DNA from: Muricea muricata
Taxonomy: Eukaryota; Cnidaria; Anthozoa; Malacalcyonacea; Plexauridae
NCBI GenBank assembly: GCA_963855995.1
Contig: OY979719.1
Span: 6,448,001-6,512,000 of the forward strand
Direction of reading: 5' to 3'
DNA: 64,000 nucleotides
Both the position numbers and the translations under genes were made by a program. The stretch's first letter is position 1, and every line of letters begins with the position of its first letter. This document shows positions 12,401 through 20,540 of this stretch, piece by piece. Under the pieces are notes generated by a model. That model was not told where the DNA came from and searched no databases. It saw nothing but the letters and a program-made list of their open reading frames with translations.

Positions 12401-15400
12401 CACTGCAGGATGCGGGTTCCGATGTGTATATGTTGTGTGCAAACCCACAAGTTTCCACGTTTCACATTAACGAAATAAGATACGTTCAACATGGGGGCAG
12501 GAAATTTGCAGCAATTCGTGTTTCGTTACCTCATGGAACCATGTCTCAGTTTGGCGATTGGTGTTTAGACTATCAGAAAGTTTGCGAGTCAATCTCTATG
12601 AGGCCAATAGCTTGCGGGTCATATTATGAAAAAACTAGACTTCGACGCATGTGCAGGTCAAAGTACAATGCCGTGATGCTTGGAGAGTTCGGCTGCCCTA
12701 ACTATGGTAAAATAGCGGAGATTTCTCGCGCCGCCGGATTTCATTACGATGAGGGTAGAGCATTTGCATTGAATGAATGTGACAAATGCGGAGCGGATGT
12801 GTACGCGAGTAGTGGCGGATTAGATCGAATTAGCACTACACACGGCTTCTGGTATTCAGCATGTACCTATTCAGATAGCAATTTTGAAGAACTTCAAACC
12901 CGGAAAGTTGTGATCAATCGCAAATCGTTCCTTATCGTGAAAGCTCAGTTGCCTGTCGATATGGTTTCCTCCCATGAAACTTGGTGTAAGGACTATCAAA
13001 TGATGTGCGAATCGTATGCGAAAAGACCGCTGACATGCTCGGATCGTGCTGATCTTCAGACAAATTACAACGCTTTATTCCTGGATCACAACTGCGACAC
13101 GCTGTCAAGCATACCAAAACAGGCTGGATTTGTGCATGCAACCGATGACAATACCCTTGTTTTTGCTTCTTATACTAGAGGCAAATGTTCTCGAAAGTTT
13201 CCCAGTGCGAATGGTCCCTTTGGCAGTCTGAACACTAGTGTTGCGCATCGCGAGGTATACGCGGTATGTCGTGGTTCCGCCACGGCGTTTGGGGTTGTGG
13301 CAAAGAAATCAAGAATGGCGAGCGGTAGGAGCTATCTCTTCCTTCAAGTTACGATGCCGAAAGACGGCACGGCAAATTATCGTAACTGGTGCGAGGATTA
13401 TGCGCAACTGTGTAGAGAATATGGTATGACACCTGTAACGTGTGGACAACCTAGTTGCGCACAAATATATGGTGCAGTTTATGAACCCACCAGCGCTAGC
13501 AATGTTTGTCCTGATTCGAAATTGCTTTCGTTAGCACGGAATGCAGGAATTGGATCAACTACCGATAAAACGACCTTTTTATTCTCGTTTGCTTGTTATA
13601 CGTTAAACTGTAAAAAAGTCGTAGGAACACGGGCTTGTGGCAACAAGAACATCCCGCATTGTTTTGATCGTAACAGGAATCATGGCGAATTTACAACTGT
13701 GTGCGCGACACCAACGGAAAAAACAAGATTCCCAACACTCGATGTGAAGTTTGTGAAATATTCAGGAAGGCGTTACACTGTCATCCGCACGCAAAAAACG
13801 CATAAGGAATCGTTTCAAGCGAATTGGTGTCATGATTATAAAACTCTCTGTCAGTCGTTCTCGCAGAGGCCGCTTGCCTGTCCGACAGCATACAACGTCA
13901 ATCCAGAACTACATCTATGTCAGCGCCATTACGCTGCCGTATCCATGGAAAGCAACGAGCAAGGATGTCCGATGAATGCCTTTGTGGCCGAGCTGGCCCA
14001 ACACGCTGGTTTCACGCGAGCGACGCCGCAAAATTCGTTCGCATTTCAAAACTGCGATGGTAAGTATTGTAAGAAGCAATTACCAAGCGGCGAGTGTAAT
14101 GAAGCGTTGCACTGTTTGAACATGGTCGGCGAACAAGACGACTTGTACACGGCGTGTACTGAATCAGATAGTGCTTTTAGTGTTTCTGCTGTGAGACTGA
14201 ATGTGGCATACAATTCCGAGGTTTATGGTGTAATAAGAGTGTATGTCTGGGATGGTCAGCAATCAGCTCATCAAGATTGGTGTAAGGATTACCAACGGCT
14301 GTGTGAATCGTACTCTATGGAAGCCGTGCAGTGTAAAAAACCAGGAATCGAGCTTGCGTCGGATACGTGCACCAATAATTACGGTGCTCATCAGCGACTG
14401 GAATCGTGCTTTGAGGATGCAAAAAATATCGCTACCAAAGCTAATCTTGGTCCAGTTTATCACAAAACTACACTTGTTATGAACGGTTGCAATTCGTGCC
14501 CGACTGTTGTCACGAAGACATGTTCTTCTGGACTGGACTGTTTGCGAGCGAGCACTCTATTTGCTGTGTGTGCAAGTACGAAATACGTGGACGCTTTCCA
14601 ACCTGTGCAAACACGGTTTATTAACTATGGTCACAGAACGTATCTACTTATCCAAAGTCTACTTCGTGCAAGCGAAGTTAGAAGTTTCAAAACCAGTTAC
14701 AACGCTTTTTGTGAGACTATTTACGGTTATCAACCTATAGCATGCGGTAGAAGAGACAGGAATAACGACGGCAGAATGAGCGCTTGCCCTACAGAATTCC
14801 CAAACTCAATGTCACACGATGGAAATGACTTTACTTGCCCGCCAGCAAACATGATTTCATATCTTGCAAGGAAGACAGGCTTTTATCATTCAGCCGACGA
14901 AAATACGTTTGCGTTCTATATGTGTTCTGCTTCCGCGTCGTACAGTAGATATAGAGGACATTATCTGTCTTCTTCCAGCTGCTACACACGACTTTCGTGT
15001 TTGAAGTCCGGCCAGTATCTTTCGCTCACGTACACCATGTGTGCCGTACCTTCACCTTCCAAATCTCTTGGTTTCCACGTCTTGGATCAGAAGCAAGTCA
15101 TGTTCCTTGGAATAAAATATGTTGCTTTGAAAGTACTAGTAGGTAAGATTGCGGACATATTACCTTCTCGTGGTGAAAACCATATTCCACTCATTCGTAA
15201 AATATTTGTTTTCACCACTCGCAGATATAATTCTACCCCAGCGCTAGAAAACGAGACAGTCAAATTTCTTCGTTATCGCGCGATATTGCTTTTCACCAAT
15301 AAAAAACAAGCACAACTGAAATTGAAACGCCGTACATAATAATCATTTCTGTTTTACAGGCAGCTCAGGAAACTCTGCAACAGAGAACTGGTGCTTCGAC

Positions 15401-18400
15401 TATCTTGAATTGTGCAGAAAATACAAGATGGTCCCAACTGGATGTGGCACAACGAAGAAAAATGAGCCTGGCTATCTCAAGTGCAGTTCAACATACCGAT
15501 CATTCATGTCACATGGAATCTCTGAGTTTTGCACGAAACCTCTCCCATCATCCCTCGTGCGCCGAGCAGGTTTCCCGGATGCAGCCAAAGAAAATACATT
15601 TGTTTTCAACGATTGCAGCAAATGTGTTAAGACATTAATACCCGGAACGTGTAATCCTGCCCTTGACTGCCTGCATTCGAAAATGGTAAACTTGCATGCG
15701 TACACGTTGTGCGTTGAACAGAAATCTGGATTTGAATATATCGCCAAGAAGAAGACCATATATGGCGGCGTTGAATATTTGGTCGTTAAGAGTGCTTTGC
15801 CTGTCGACAACAGACCGGTATATGATAACTGGTGCGTGGACTATCAGAAGTTGTGCTATTCCGTGGGCGCATTTCCTGTGGCGTGCTCTCTCGCCCCCGG
15901 AGTACATGATGTACGCAGGTAAGTAGAGTAGACTGGTTGACTCCCTCTTGTGAAAGGGAGTAGAGAACTAAGTTCCCAAATAGAAGTTATCCTGTGGCTT
16001 AAACTTACCTCACTCACACATATAAGCCGGTAACAATGAAAACTTACTTGGTTGCATTGGTGTAGTTGATAGCATGGTTTCAAGTGCAATTTGGAAATAA
16101 CATGCACGAGTGAGTTTTTCAATGGCTCGTGCATGTTATTTCAAAATTACACGGGAGAGATGAGAAACCATGCTATTACTTGTTAAAAATATTAAAGGAA
16201 ATGTTTGAGACAAAGAATACATGCACGCAATACAACTGTACTTACATTGCGATCGCTCTTCTTCACCTTCTCCTAAAAAAACTTTAAATTTACGCCCATA
16301 ACGTCGTTATAAATACGTGTAAATTTGTAAACTTCCCAATTGTAAGTACTATTTACAACATGAGCGGCCATGTTGTATCAGCATATACAAACTCGAGCCG
16401 AAGGCGAGAGTTGTATATCTGATACAACACGGATGGGAATTTTGTAAATAGCTTGTGAAACTCTCCAAGTTTATAGATCAATTTGCGAAGTAATTTTGAA
16501 GATACATCTCATATTAGACGAGAAAATCAAAGTTAAAGTTTATAAAAATCAACAGAATTCTGTATCAGAGTGTACAGACTCCTTCACGCTCATGATTACT
16601 TTTTTGTTTTCTTTATGAATTATTAATGAGTTTCACAATGTATTTTATTGAAATAAATTTGACCGCAATTGCTCTCAAATTTCAGCCGCCTCGTTTGTTT
16701 TGTTAAAAAAAATTGCTCTCCCGTTTTCTAACGTCAAATTTGATTGGTTCTTCTGTTATTATAGATTTTTGCATTGTTACAGTTTTTGCGCTGTTGTTAC
16801 AAATTTTTGCACTCCTGTTCGGGATTAACTGCAGTGAAATTAACCAATCACAGTCGATATACCTTTCCTTGTATATTATTACTTAAGTATTATTACTACA
16901 AGTGAAAATACTTTTCATGAACTTCTTTTTACTTGTAACGAAGTACGATTTTTGTTTACTTTTTTACTCTGTTACTTTTGTTACAATTATCCGAAGTAAA
17001 AAGGTTTAAACTATTTTTCAAAACAAAGTCAGAGTAAACCGACTGTAAAATTTGCAAGCAGTCCTTTTAAGTTTACTTAAGTAAAATTTTCAGGCAATAC
17101 TTTTATTTAAGCAAAATTTTCTGTCGTTACTTTGACTTCTGCTCATGTAAGAATTGAGGTGTTGCTTTTTACTTTTACTTAGGTAAAAAGTTTGAGTACT
17201 GTACTGAACTGTATATGCACTTGTGTGAAATGAGTCAGCGCTTTTGTAAACGTCCATGCATGGGTTTTCTCCGGAGTCTCCTTCATGCAGTCTCCTCCCA
17301 CGGGGACTGTTGACAGGGTGAGGAAAGTGTAAGCCCGTTTTGGTTTTGCCTTAAAGTAGTTTTTCCTTCGCAGGTTTGCTGAGAAATATGGAGCCATAAC
17401 CGTAGACAGTTTGCCTTGTCCTCCAATTGCAAGAATCCTTGCGATTGTCAAGAAGGCTGGTTATAAAACGGCAAAATCTGGCAACTCGTTTGCATTCACT
17501 GGCTTTTCAAGTTACGAATGTTCCAAAAATCTTCCCGAAATACACTGTACGCCCGGTTTGGATTGTCTAGACAGCAAATCTCAGGAGGTGTTTGCAGTCT
17601 GCATTAACCCTACCAATTTCGCGGTATCTGATGTACGTAGAGCGCGATTTTCAGGAAACACATTTACAGTTATCCAAGCCAAGTTGCCCATCTCTGGATT
17701 GTCTAAAACCGCGACTTGGTGCGAGGAGTATGCAACATTATGCCGCTCTATGAAGCAGCAGCCCATTATATGCCCAGGGCTAGCACAAGCCGCTTATTAT
17801 GACAAATGCCGTGATAGTTATGGTGGATATTTATTCCTCGATGAGTTTAGCTGTAATAACGAAAGTGATACTCTACATGATATTGCAAAGACGGTCGGAT
17901 TCCCTGAAGCAAATCATCCAAACACATTTGGTTTTCGCTCGTGCGCTGCGTGTCGACGTGAACTTCACAGCGGCCCCGGATGCGACCCTTCCTTGGACTG
18001 CGTGAACAACCAAACAACAGGTAGTGACGTATTCGCAATATGCGTAAAAGAGAGCAAGAATACAAGCTTCCAAGTTTTGGAAACCAAAGAAGTTATGACG
18101 GCAGAGGTGCAGTATCTGGTCGTCAAGGCAGCAGTTTCGCCATTTGGAAAGTCGAAGTACGATACTTGGTGTACGGATTATGAAAGGATGTGTTCATCGT
18201 TGGAAATGAGACCGGTAAGATGCTCGTCTGACGACGGCAACCCTTGCCCGTTGTTGTACACAGCCTTGGTTCCAGAAAAGCCGTTTAAATGCGAAAACAA
18301 CACCGATCTCGTCCAGTTTGTCAACAACGCTGGATTCACTCAAGCTCTGCAGAACAACACCTTCATCTACGGCGCATGCTCCACGTCTGGGAAATGCCGC

Positions 18401-18889
18401 AAGACCTTACCAACGGACCAGTGCGATGGTTCTATGAATTGCCTGAAAAAACCATCCGGAGCCCGCGTTTTCTTCACCCTATGCGCGCGCAGTCGCCTCA
18501 CCAATTTCAAATACCTCGACTCGCGTTTGCATAACTTCTACGGAGCACAATATTTCGTTATCAAGGCTGGCGTGTTTTCTCGCGAATCAAAAGGCATGAA
18601 CTGGTGTTACGATTACAGAGACATGTGCGCGTCATTTGGCAAGCAGCCGGTCATCTCGGGATCTTTTGGCGAGCATTGGAACGGCGACAGACAACAGTGT
18701 TTCCCAGGATACAATGCAACGTCAAGCATTAAACATTATCATGATTACCACACGGCAGTAAGTCAGATAAGCATGCCACAATCCAGTTGTCGCGTTGTGT
18801 ACAAAGACTGTAAGTCTTGCGTAAAGACATTCCAACATTGTCCATTTGATAACTGTAACTGTGATTTCTTTTACGTCTTCTGTCTTTAA
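309..18889 (+). CDS. Large secreted or cell-surface protein: unrecognised N-terminal domain, four EGF modules, 20 Cys-rich modules (nine exons in view, 5' incomplete)
   Basis: Proposed exons are 309-479, 1304-1564, 3473-3673, 4615-4728, 5319-5435, 6441-6554, 8477-15142, 15360-15918 and 17374-18889. Every junction keeps the frame: phase 1 throughout, except phase 2 at 15918. They sum to about 3,240 codons. Exon 1 is less sure than the rest. The EGF modules, disulphide-type Cys spacing and many N-x-S/T sites indicate an extracellular protein. No signal peptide is visible because the 5' end is missing. No transmembrane segment or GPI signal is seen at the C terminus, which stops right after the last Cys cluster, so secretion is likely. 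The function is unknown; by architecture a matrix or adhesion protein is plausible (inference). I do not recognise the 20-fold module and give no gene symbol. Confidence 0.85.
920..1108 (+). mobile_element. tRNA-derived SINE remnant
   Basis: A box-B-like stretch, GGTCGTGGGTTCGATTCTC, lies at 949-967. It is followed at about 1021-1095 by the body seen in other copies here (AACGCTCTGCC, then GTGGATTTTCTAC, then the Cys-type CCCATTCCCAGAGGGAAAG). The same body recurs near 17250, 26210, 33050, 41290 and 47700. Box A is eroded. The copy lies inside the intron between the first two proposed exons. Confidence 0.55.
1304..1564 (+). CDS. Exon of unrecognised N-terminal ectodomain
   Basis: The acceptor is ATCATCTTTAG at 1293-1303 and the donor GTATGG at 1565, phase 1 to phase 1. 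The peptide has strongly protein-like composition, with LGVDLSTNTLYAVSKDYHLI, RPDGGGWQYF and FTDSNGDEWS. It joins in frame to the exon at 3473 (S-A-A-T-R-G-I-N-F). The alternating hydrophobic pattern suggests beta structure, possibly a propeller-like or lectin-like fold (inference only). I cannot name the family. Confidence 0.7.
1703..1922 (+). other. Unexplained open stretch in intron
   Basis: A plus-strand frame reads about 70 codons with protein-like composition (EVYPVVQYANCAACTVIQF, then CLWAMKPWIVKEVDRR) before TGA at 1920. It starts right after an in-frame stop and has no good splice acceptor. It may be a decayed mobile-element fragment or chance. A second open frame at 1910-2236 follows, also unrecognised. 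Confidence 0.2.
3098..3372. mobile_element. hAT-type MITE
   Basis: The terminal inverted repeats begin CAGTGGCGGATC and end GATCCGCCACTG. The flanking 8-bp direct repeats are CTGCCAGA (3090-3097) and CTGCCAGC (3373-3380), one mismatch. The interior is AT-rich with an internal duplication around TAGCTGCTATAATCTACTTT. It has no coding capacity. Both the termini and the 8-bp duplication are typical of hAT elements. It lies in the intron before the first EGF exon. Confidence 0.85.
3473..3673 (+). CDS. Exon: linker plus EGF module 1
   Basis: The first ~30 residues continue the N-terminal domain (INFKPVGGTSVEIAVWTCQV). A complete six-Cys EGF follows: C-FSEP-C-ENGAN-C, then C-S-C-VPGYSGVN-C. The acceptor is ATATTTCAG at 3464-3472. 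The donor reads ACAG/GCAAGT, a GC-AG intron; no GT donor nearby keeps the frame. The exon is phase 1 to phase 1 and joins the next exon as ...ETDIDEC. Confidence 0.9.
4210..4510. repeat. CAAGTTG-rich interspersed repeat
   Basis: The stretch is dense in alternating CAAGCTTG, CAACTTG and GCAAGTTG motifs on both strands, with imperfect inverted symmetry. A similar short stretch occurs at about 30365-30475 in a PPP1R37 intron. It is probably a degraded MITE family. Ends are not defined. Confidence 0.4.
4615..4728 (+). CDS. Exon: EGF module 2 (calcium-binding type)
   Basis: A single 38-codon exon, phase 1 to phase 1, carries one complete EGF: DIDEC, then LTVSCLNGGTC, then CRCPVGFSGDYC. The DIDE start and the aromatic residue before Cys5 match calcium-binding EGFs. 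The acceptor is TTTTAG and the donor GTAAGT. Confidence 0.93.
4965..5050. repeat. AAGTA-type interspersed repeat, short copy
   Basis: A copy of a repeat built on CAAGTAATTTTGTACG, then TTTCGTTACTTTTGTTA, then GCGAAGTAAAAACTGAGTAG. The fuller copy is at about 16900-17200. It is a non-coding, low-complexity, MITE-like repeat. Confidence 0.5.
5319..5435 (+). CDS. Exon: EGF module 3
   Basis: A 39-codon exon, phase 1 to phase 1, with six Cys in EGF order: TCQTSPCLNGGTC, then CSCTSNYKGTHC. It lacks the acidic calcium-binding start of modules 2 and 4. The acceptor is TTTTTTCTTAG and the donor GTATAA. Confidence 0.92.
5485..5815. mobile_element. Foldback/MITE rich in GGAAACA motifs
   Basis: The left end (AAGCCCTTGGCAAACTAGCA) is the approximate reverse complement of the right end (near GTTTCCTAGTCTGTCCAGGG). 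The interior has many GTTTCC/GGAAAC motifs and three copies of a 12-bp unit TGATATTTACTA at about 5530-5566. It is non-coding and its ends are approximate. Confidence 0.45.
6441..6554 (+). CDS. Exon: EGF module 4 (calcium-binding type)
   Basis: A 38-codon exon, phase 1 to phase 1: EIDRCVDHTCGNDGAC, then CVCPYGFSGARC. The E-I-D-x-C start suggests calcium binding. The acceptor is TGTTTCTAG and the donor GTAGGT. It is the last EGF before the Cys-module array, reached after a 1.9 kb intron. Confidence 0.93.
6735..6835. repeat. Degenerate TTAGGG-like tandem repeat
   Basis: Runs of GGGTTAGG, GGTTGGGG, GGGTTTAGGG and ATTAGGATTGGG resemble decayed telomere-type repeats inside the intron. Similar short tracts flank the insertion at 37440-37871. 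It is interstitial, so not a chromosome end. Confidence 0.5.
7182..7276. repeat. Foldback hairpin
   Basis: Two near-perfect inverted arms of about 45 bp (left ...CCATGAGATATATTTTATAT, right complement ...ATATTCTATGGCACGCG) meet around GGGACACACG. There is no coding potential. It lies in the intron between EGF 4 and the module array. Confidence 0.75.
7703..7820. repeat. Foldback with GGGCGAAGCCC tip
   Basis: The outer inverted ends are TTTAACAATTAGAT and ATCTAATTGTTTTA. The inner stem is TAGTTGAT / ATCAACT around GAGGGCGAAGCCCGA. The outer ends match those of the foldback at 29211-29326, although most of the interior differs. Part of the tip-motif group discussed in the findings. Confidence 0.6.
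7928..7961. repeat. Short perfect hairpin
   Basis: TACTCGCTATCTAT and its exact complement flank a six-base loop (CGAGCA). The 14-bp perfect stem in intronic DNA is probably a relic of a foldback. Confidence 0.7.
8477..15142 (+). CDS. 6.67 kb exon with Cys-module repeats 1-15
   Basis: The frame is open for 2,222 codons, from acceptor TTTTCTACAG (8467-8476) to donor GTAAGA at 15143, phase 1 to phase 1. An alternative in-phase acceptor at about 8380 would add ~30 residues. Fifteen modules of ~140-165 aa follow one another. Each reads roughly F-x-V-L-x-T-K, Y-L-V-V-x-A-x-x-P, W-C-x-D-Y-x-x-L-C-x-S-Y, R-P-x-G-C-G, C-x-x-x-Y, G-C-P, I-A-x-x-A-G-F, N-T-F-x-F-x-x-C, C-N-x-A-L-x-C-L, V-Y-T-x-C. The W-C pairs fall near 8587, 9037, 9415, 9829, 10294, 10725, 11175, 11617, 12057, 12560, 12982, 13387, 13826 and 14277. 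Module 15 (near 14700) has lost the W-C pair. The modules differ clearly in sequence, so the array is old rather than recently amplified. Confidence 0.95.
15143..15359 (+). other. Short intron that stays open if retained
   Basis: The donor is GTAAGATT and the acceptor TTCTGTTTTACAG, length 217 bp. The upstream frame stays open through most of it, to TAA at 15337-15339. Retention would end the protein after module 15 with ~65 extra residues rich in basic and hydrophobic residues. Splicing restores module 16 in frame, and the conserved module sequence on both sides favours splicing as the main product. Confidence 0.7.
15360..15918 (+). CDS. Exon: modules 16 and first part of 17
   Basis: The exon begins in phase 1 and restores the W-C-x-D-Y signature at once (TENWCFDYLELCRKYKMVPT). 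It holds the rest of module 16 and the start of module 17 (NWCVDYQKLCYSVGAFPVAC). It ends ...VHDVR at donor GTAAGT in phase 2, the only non-phase-1 junction in the gene. The intron therefore cuts inside a module, where the loop before the conserved G-C-P is variable. Confidence 0.93.
16092..16146. repeat. Short foldback hairpin
   Basis: GAAATAACATGCACGAG and its complement CTCGTGCATGTTATTTC flank a ~17-base loop. Non-coding, in the 1.45 kb intron before the last exon. Confidence 0.75.
16349..16451. repeat. Foldback with CTCGAGCCGAAGGCGAG tip
   Basis: The outer stem is CTATTTACAA / TTGTAAATAG and the inner stem GTTGTATCAGCATATACAA / TTGTATATCTGATACAAC. The tip is at 16392-16408. A homologous but diverged copy is at 39992-40086, mirrored at 61377-61471, and the similarity runs ~80 bp beyond the hairpin on the right side. 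Confidence 0.7.
16737..16870. mobile_element. MITE with TGATTGGTT ends
   Basis: It opens TTTGATTGGTTCTTCTGTTA and closes AACCAATCACAGTCGATATA. The same sequence in the same layout occurs at 21779-21880 inside the COX7A2L gene, which shows an interspersed family. Non-coding. Confidence 0.6.
16895..17200. repeat. AAGTA/TTTACTT-rich repeat
   Basis: Long run of TTTTTACTTGTAACGAAGTA, TTACTTAAGTAAAATTTTC and similar, with imperfect inverted symmetry. It shares its core with 4965-5050. A common MITE-like low-complexity type in animal genomes. Confidence 0.5.
17240..17325 (+). mobile_element. SINE body fragment
   Basis: CATGGGTTTTCTCCGGAGTC, then CTCCTCCCACGG, then CTGTTGACAGGGTGAGG match the 3' body of the SINE family at 33015 and 41283. 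The tRNA-like head is missing. Confidence 0.5.
17374..18889 (+). CDS. Last coding exon: rest of module 17, modules 18-20
   Basis: The acceptor is TTCCTTCGCAG. The first base completes an Arg codon with the previous exon. The exon reads through TWCEEYATLC (module 18), TWCTDYERMC (module 19) and NWCYDYRDMC (module 20) to TAA at 18887-18889. Module 20 is shortened after R-x-Q-P-V and closes with C-x-x-C, C-x-x-x-x-C and ...YVFCL. There is no membrane anchor. AATAAA signals are present at about 19256 and 19402. Confidence 0.95.
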
Positions 18890-18983
18890 ATTATTGTATA
18901 TGCATGCATGCATGTCGCTTTTTCTTTATGGTTTACATGCACACACTTTTAAAACGTTCAACGCTATTTTAAACGACGAAAAA

Positions 18984-19124
18984 GGGCCGGTTGTATAGAA
19001 AAGTGATTAAAGTTGAGTAGAATTAGTAGAGACGTTAACCGTTCCTTACACAATTACAAAAGTTTCTTACTTAACTACAAAACAGTGATTAAAAAATCAT
19101 TAAGAGTTTTGTACAAACGGCCCC
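18984..19124. mobile_element. MITE with GGGCCGGTTGTA ends
   Basis: It starts GGGCCGGTTGTATAGAAA and ends TTTTGTACAAACGGCCCC, 141 bp and non-coding. It has the same terminal motif as the larger element at 42797-43038, mirrored at 58425-58666. It lies 95 bp after the stop of the large gene, so it may be within the 3' UTR. Confidence 0.7.
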
Positions 19125-19144
19125 AGAACTTTTAGTTCCGAAAG

Positions 19145-19300
19145 GCAAGAACGTCCATTTTAATATAATGTATAATAATAATATTAATAATGTACCATAG
19201 TATAACAGTATAATAATAATGTATGAGTAATAATAATACAATAATATACCATAGTAAATAAACAGTATAATATTAGTCTATAATATATTTATAAAGACGA
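19145..19300. repeat. AT-rich simple repeat
   Basis: TAATAATAATATTAATAATG, ATACCATAGTA and CAGTATAAT motifs repeat imperfectly. No gene is seen. Confidence 0.6.
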
Positions 19301-19559
19301 CACAATGGACCTCTTGTAGTTATTATTTCGGCCATTATTTGGCCAAAATTTGAATCATTTAAATGCAGGTAATAACACTCGCAGAATAGATATTCTCGTG
19401 ACAATAAAAGAGGTCTATCTGATATTTAAAAACAAACTTAATGTTATAATGTGATTTAAAATTCTCATGTAATCGTAATGTAAAATTTTCATTTCAATAA
19501 AAAGTTGCACAAAGTTAATTAACTCCACATACCAACCGTTTTTGATCAATTTTCTTCTT

Positions 19560-19870
19560 TTGGTTAATGTGTCATCAACGTACCGATTGTAGAAGGAAGG
19601 GAGGTTGTTTGACTTAGATAACTTCTCTTCTCCTCCAGAGAACACATGAATGCATTGGCTATTAGTGGACCAAAGGCCTTTTCTGAAATAAGAGAACAAG
19701 ATGCATGCTGGTATAGCTTCAGTACAAGCAATTCCATATAAGGTATGATAAATTAATTATTTTGTACTGAATCTAAACCACAATGCACCATGCTTTGTAG
19801 TTCAGAAAAGGTCTAAGGGGGGAACCCATTCCAACACCGTCCACTTGCTCGTAAAGTTTCTCATTTTCTT
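19560..19870 (-). pseudogene. Penelope-like reverse transcriptase remnant
   Basis: On the minus strand, QVDGVGMGSPL lies at about 19849-19815. Further on comes NSQCIHVFSGGEEKL, then FYNRYVDDTLT with the YVDD box at about 19582-19571. The order and spacing fit the palm of Penelope-like (or related) reverse transcriptases. The two blocks are in different frames with stops between them, so the copy is broken. No GIY-YIG endonuclease part was found. No repaired sequence is offered. Confidence 0.65.
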
Positions 19871-19966
19871 TTTTTCTTGCAAATTTCCGAAATAAATAAA
19901 TGTGTATGAAATGTGAACGTTTGTCCGCGTGCGCACAGTATGGGGAATGGACAGTAGGGCCACTCA

Positions 19967-20207
19967 ATTCACCGTAGCAAAAAAGATGGGAGCATGTCGA
20001 TTTTACCAGAATGCATTGCGGGTATCAAGTAAGAATACCGAGAAAAAATGACAAGACGCGAAGCTAATGGACTGAAATTTTAACACAAGTGTGAAAATAA
20101 CCTATTGCCTTCTGCCTGTTCTTCAAAAAACGTTAATTTGCCTTTTTAAACGATTTCATACCGCAATGCATTCTGATAAAATCGACATCCGCCATCTACA
20201 TTACAGC
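19967..20207. mobile_element. MITE, CACCGTAGCAAAA family
   Basis: The left end is CACCGTAGCAAAAAAGATGG followed by TGTCGATTTTACCAGAATGC. The right end is GCATTCTGATAAAATCGACA, then CGCCATCTACATTACAG. Other copies are at 37405-38088, 43543-43760, 57686-57920 and 63377-63621. Confidence 0.75.
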
Positions 20208-20209
20208 AT

Positions 20210-20540
20210 AGTTAATAGAGTAGATGGTTTGGAAACTCATTAGAATAACAATATAACTCATTATCTATGTTGGCCAACGTTTATTCAAAAATATGGTTCT
20301 TCATCGTCACGTGTGTATTGTGTTTTCGCCAAATACACCAATAGAAATTCTTGAATTACCCTATTGTTCAAGTCGCGGATGGCTAAATTTCCTAAAACGT
20401 TGTTATTGGTTAGTTAGGTGAAAATACAATACGCACGTGACGACGAAGGACCTCATTCCTGCATAAACCAGAACAAAAACATAGATAATGACTTATATTG
20501 TAGTTTAATGAGTTTCCAAACCATCTAGCTCTATTAACTA
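20210..20540. repeat. Foldback inside the nested element
   Basis: Outer arms GTTAATAGAGTAGATGGTTT and AAACCATCTAGCTCTATTAA; second stem around GTCACGTGTGTATTGTGTTT and AAATACAATACGCACGTGAC. Non-coding. Confidence 0.75.
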
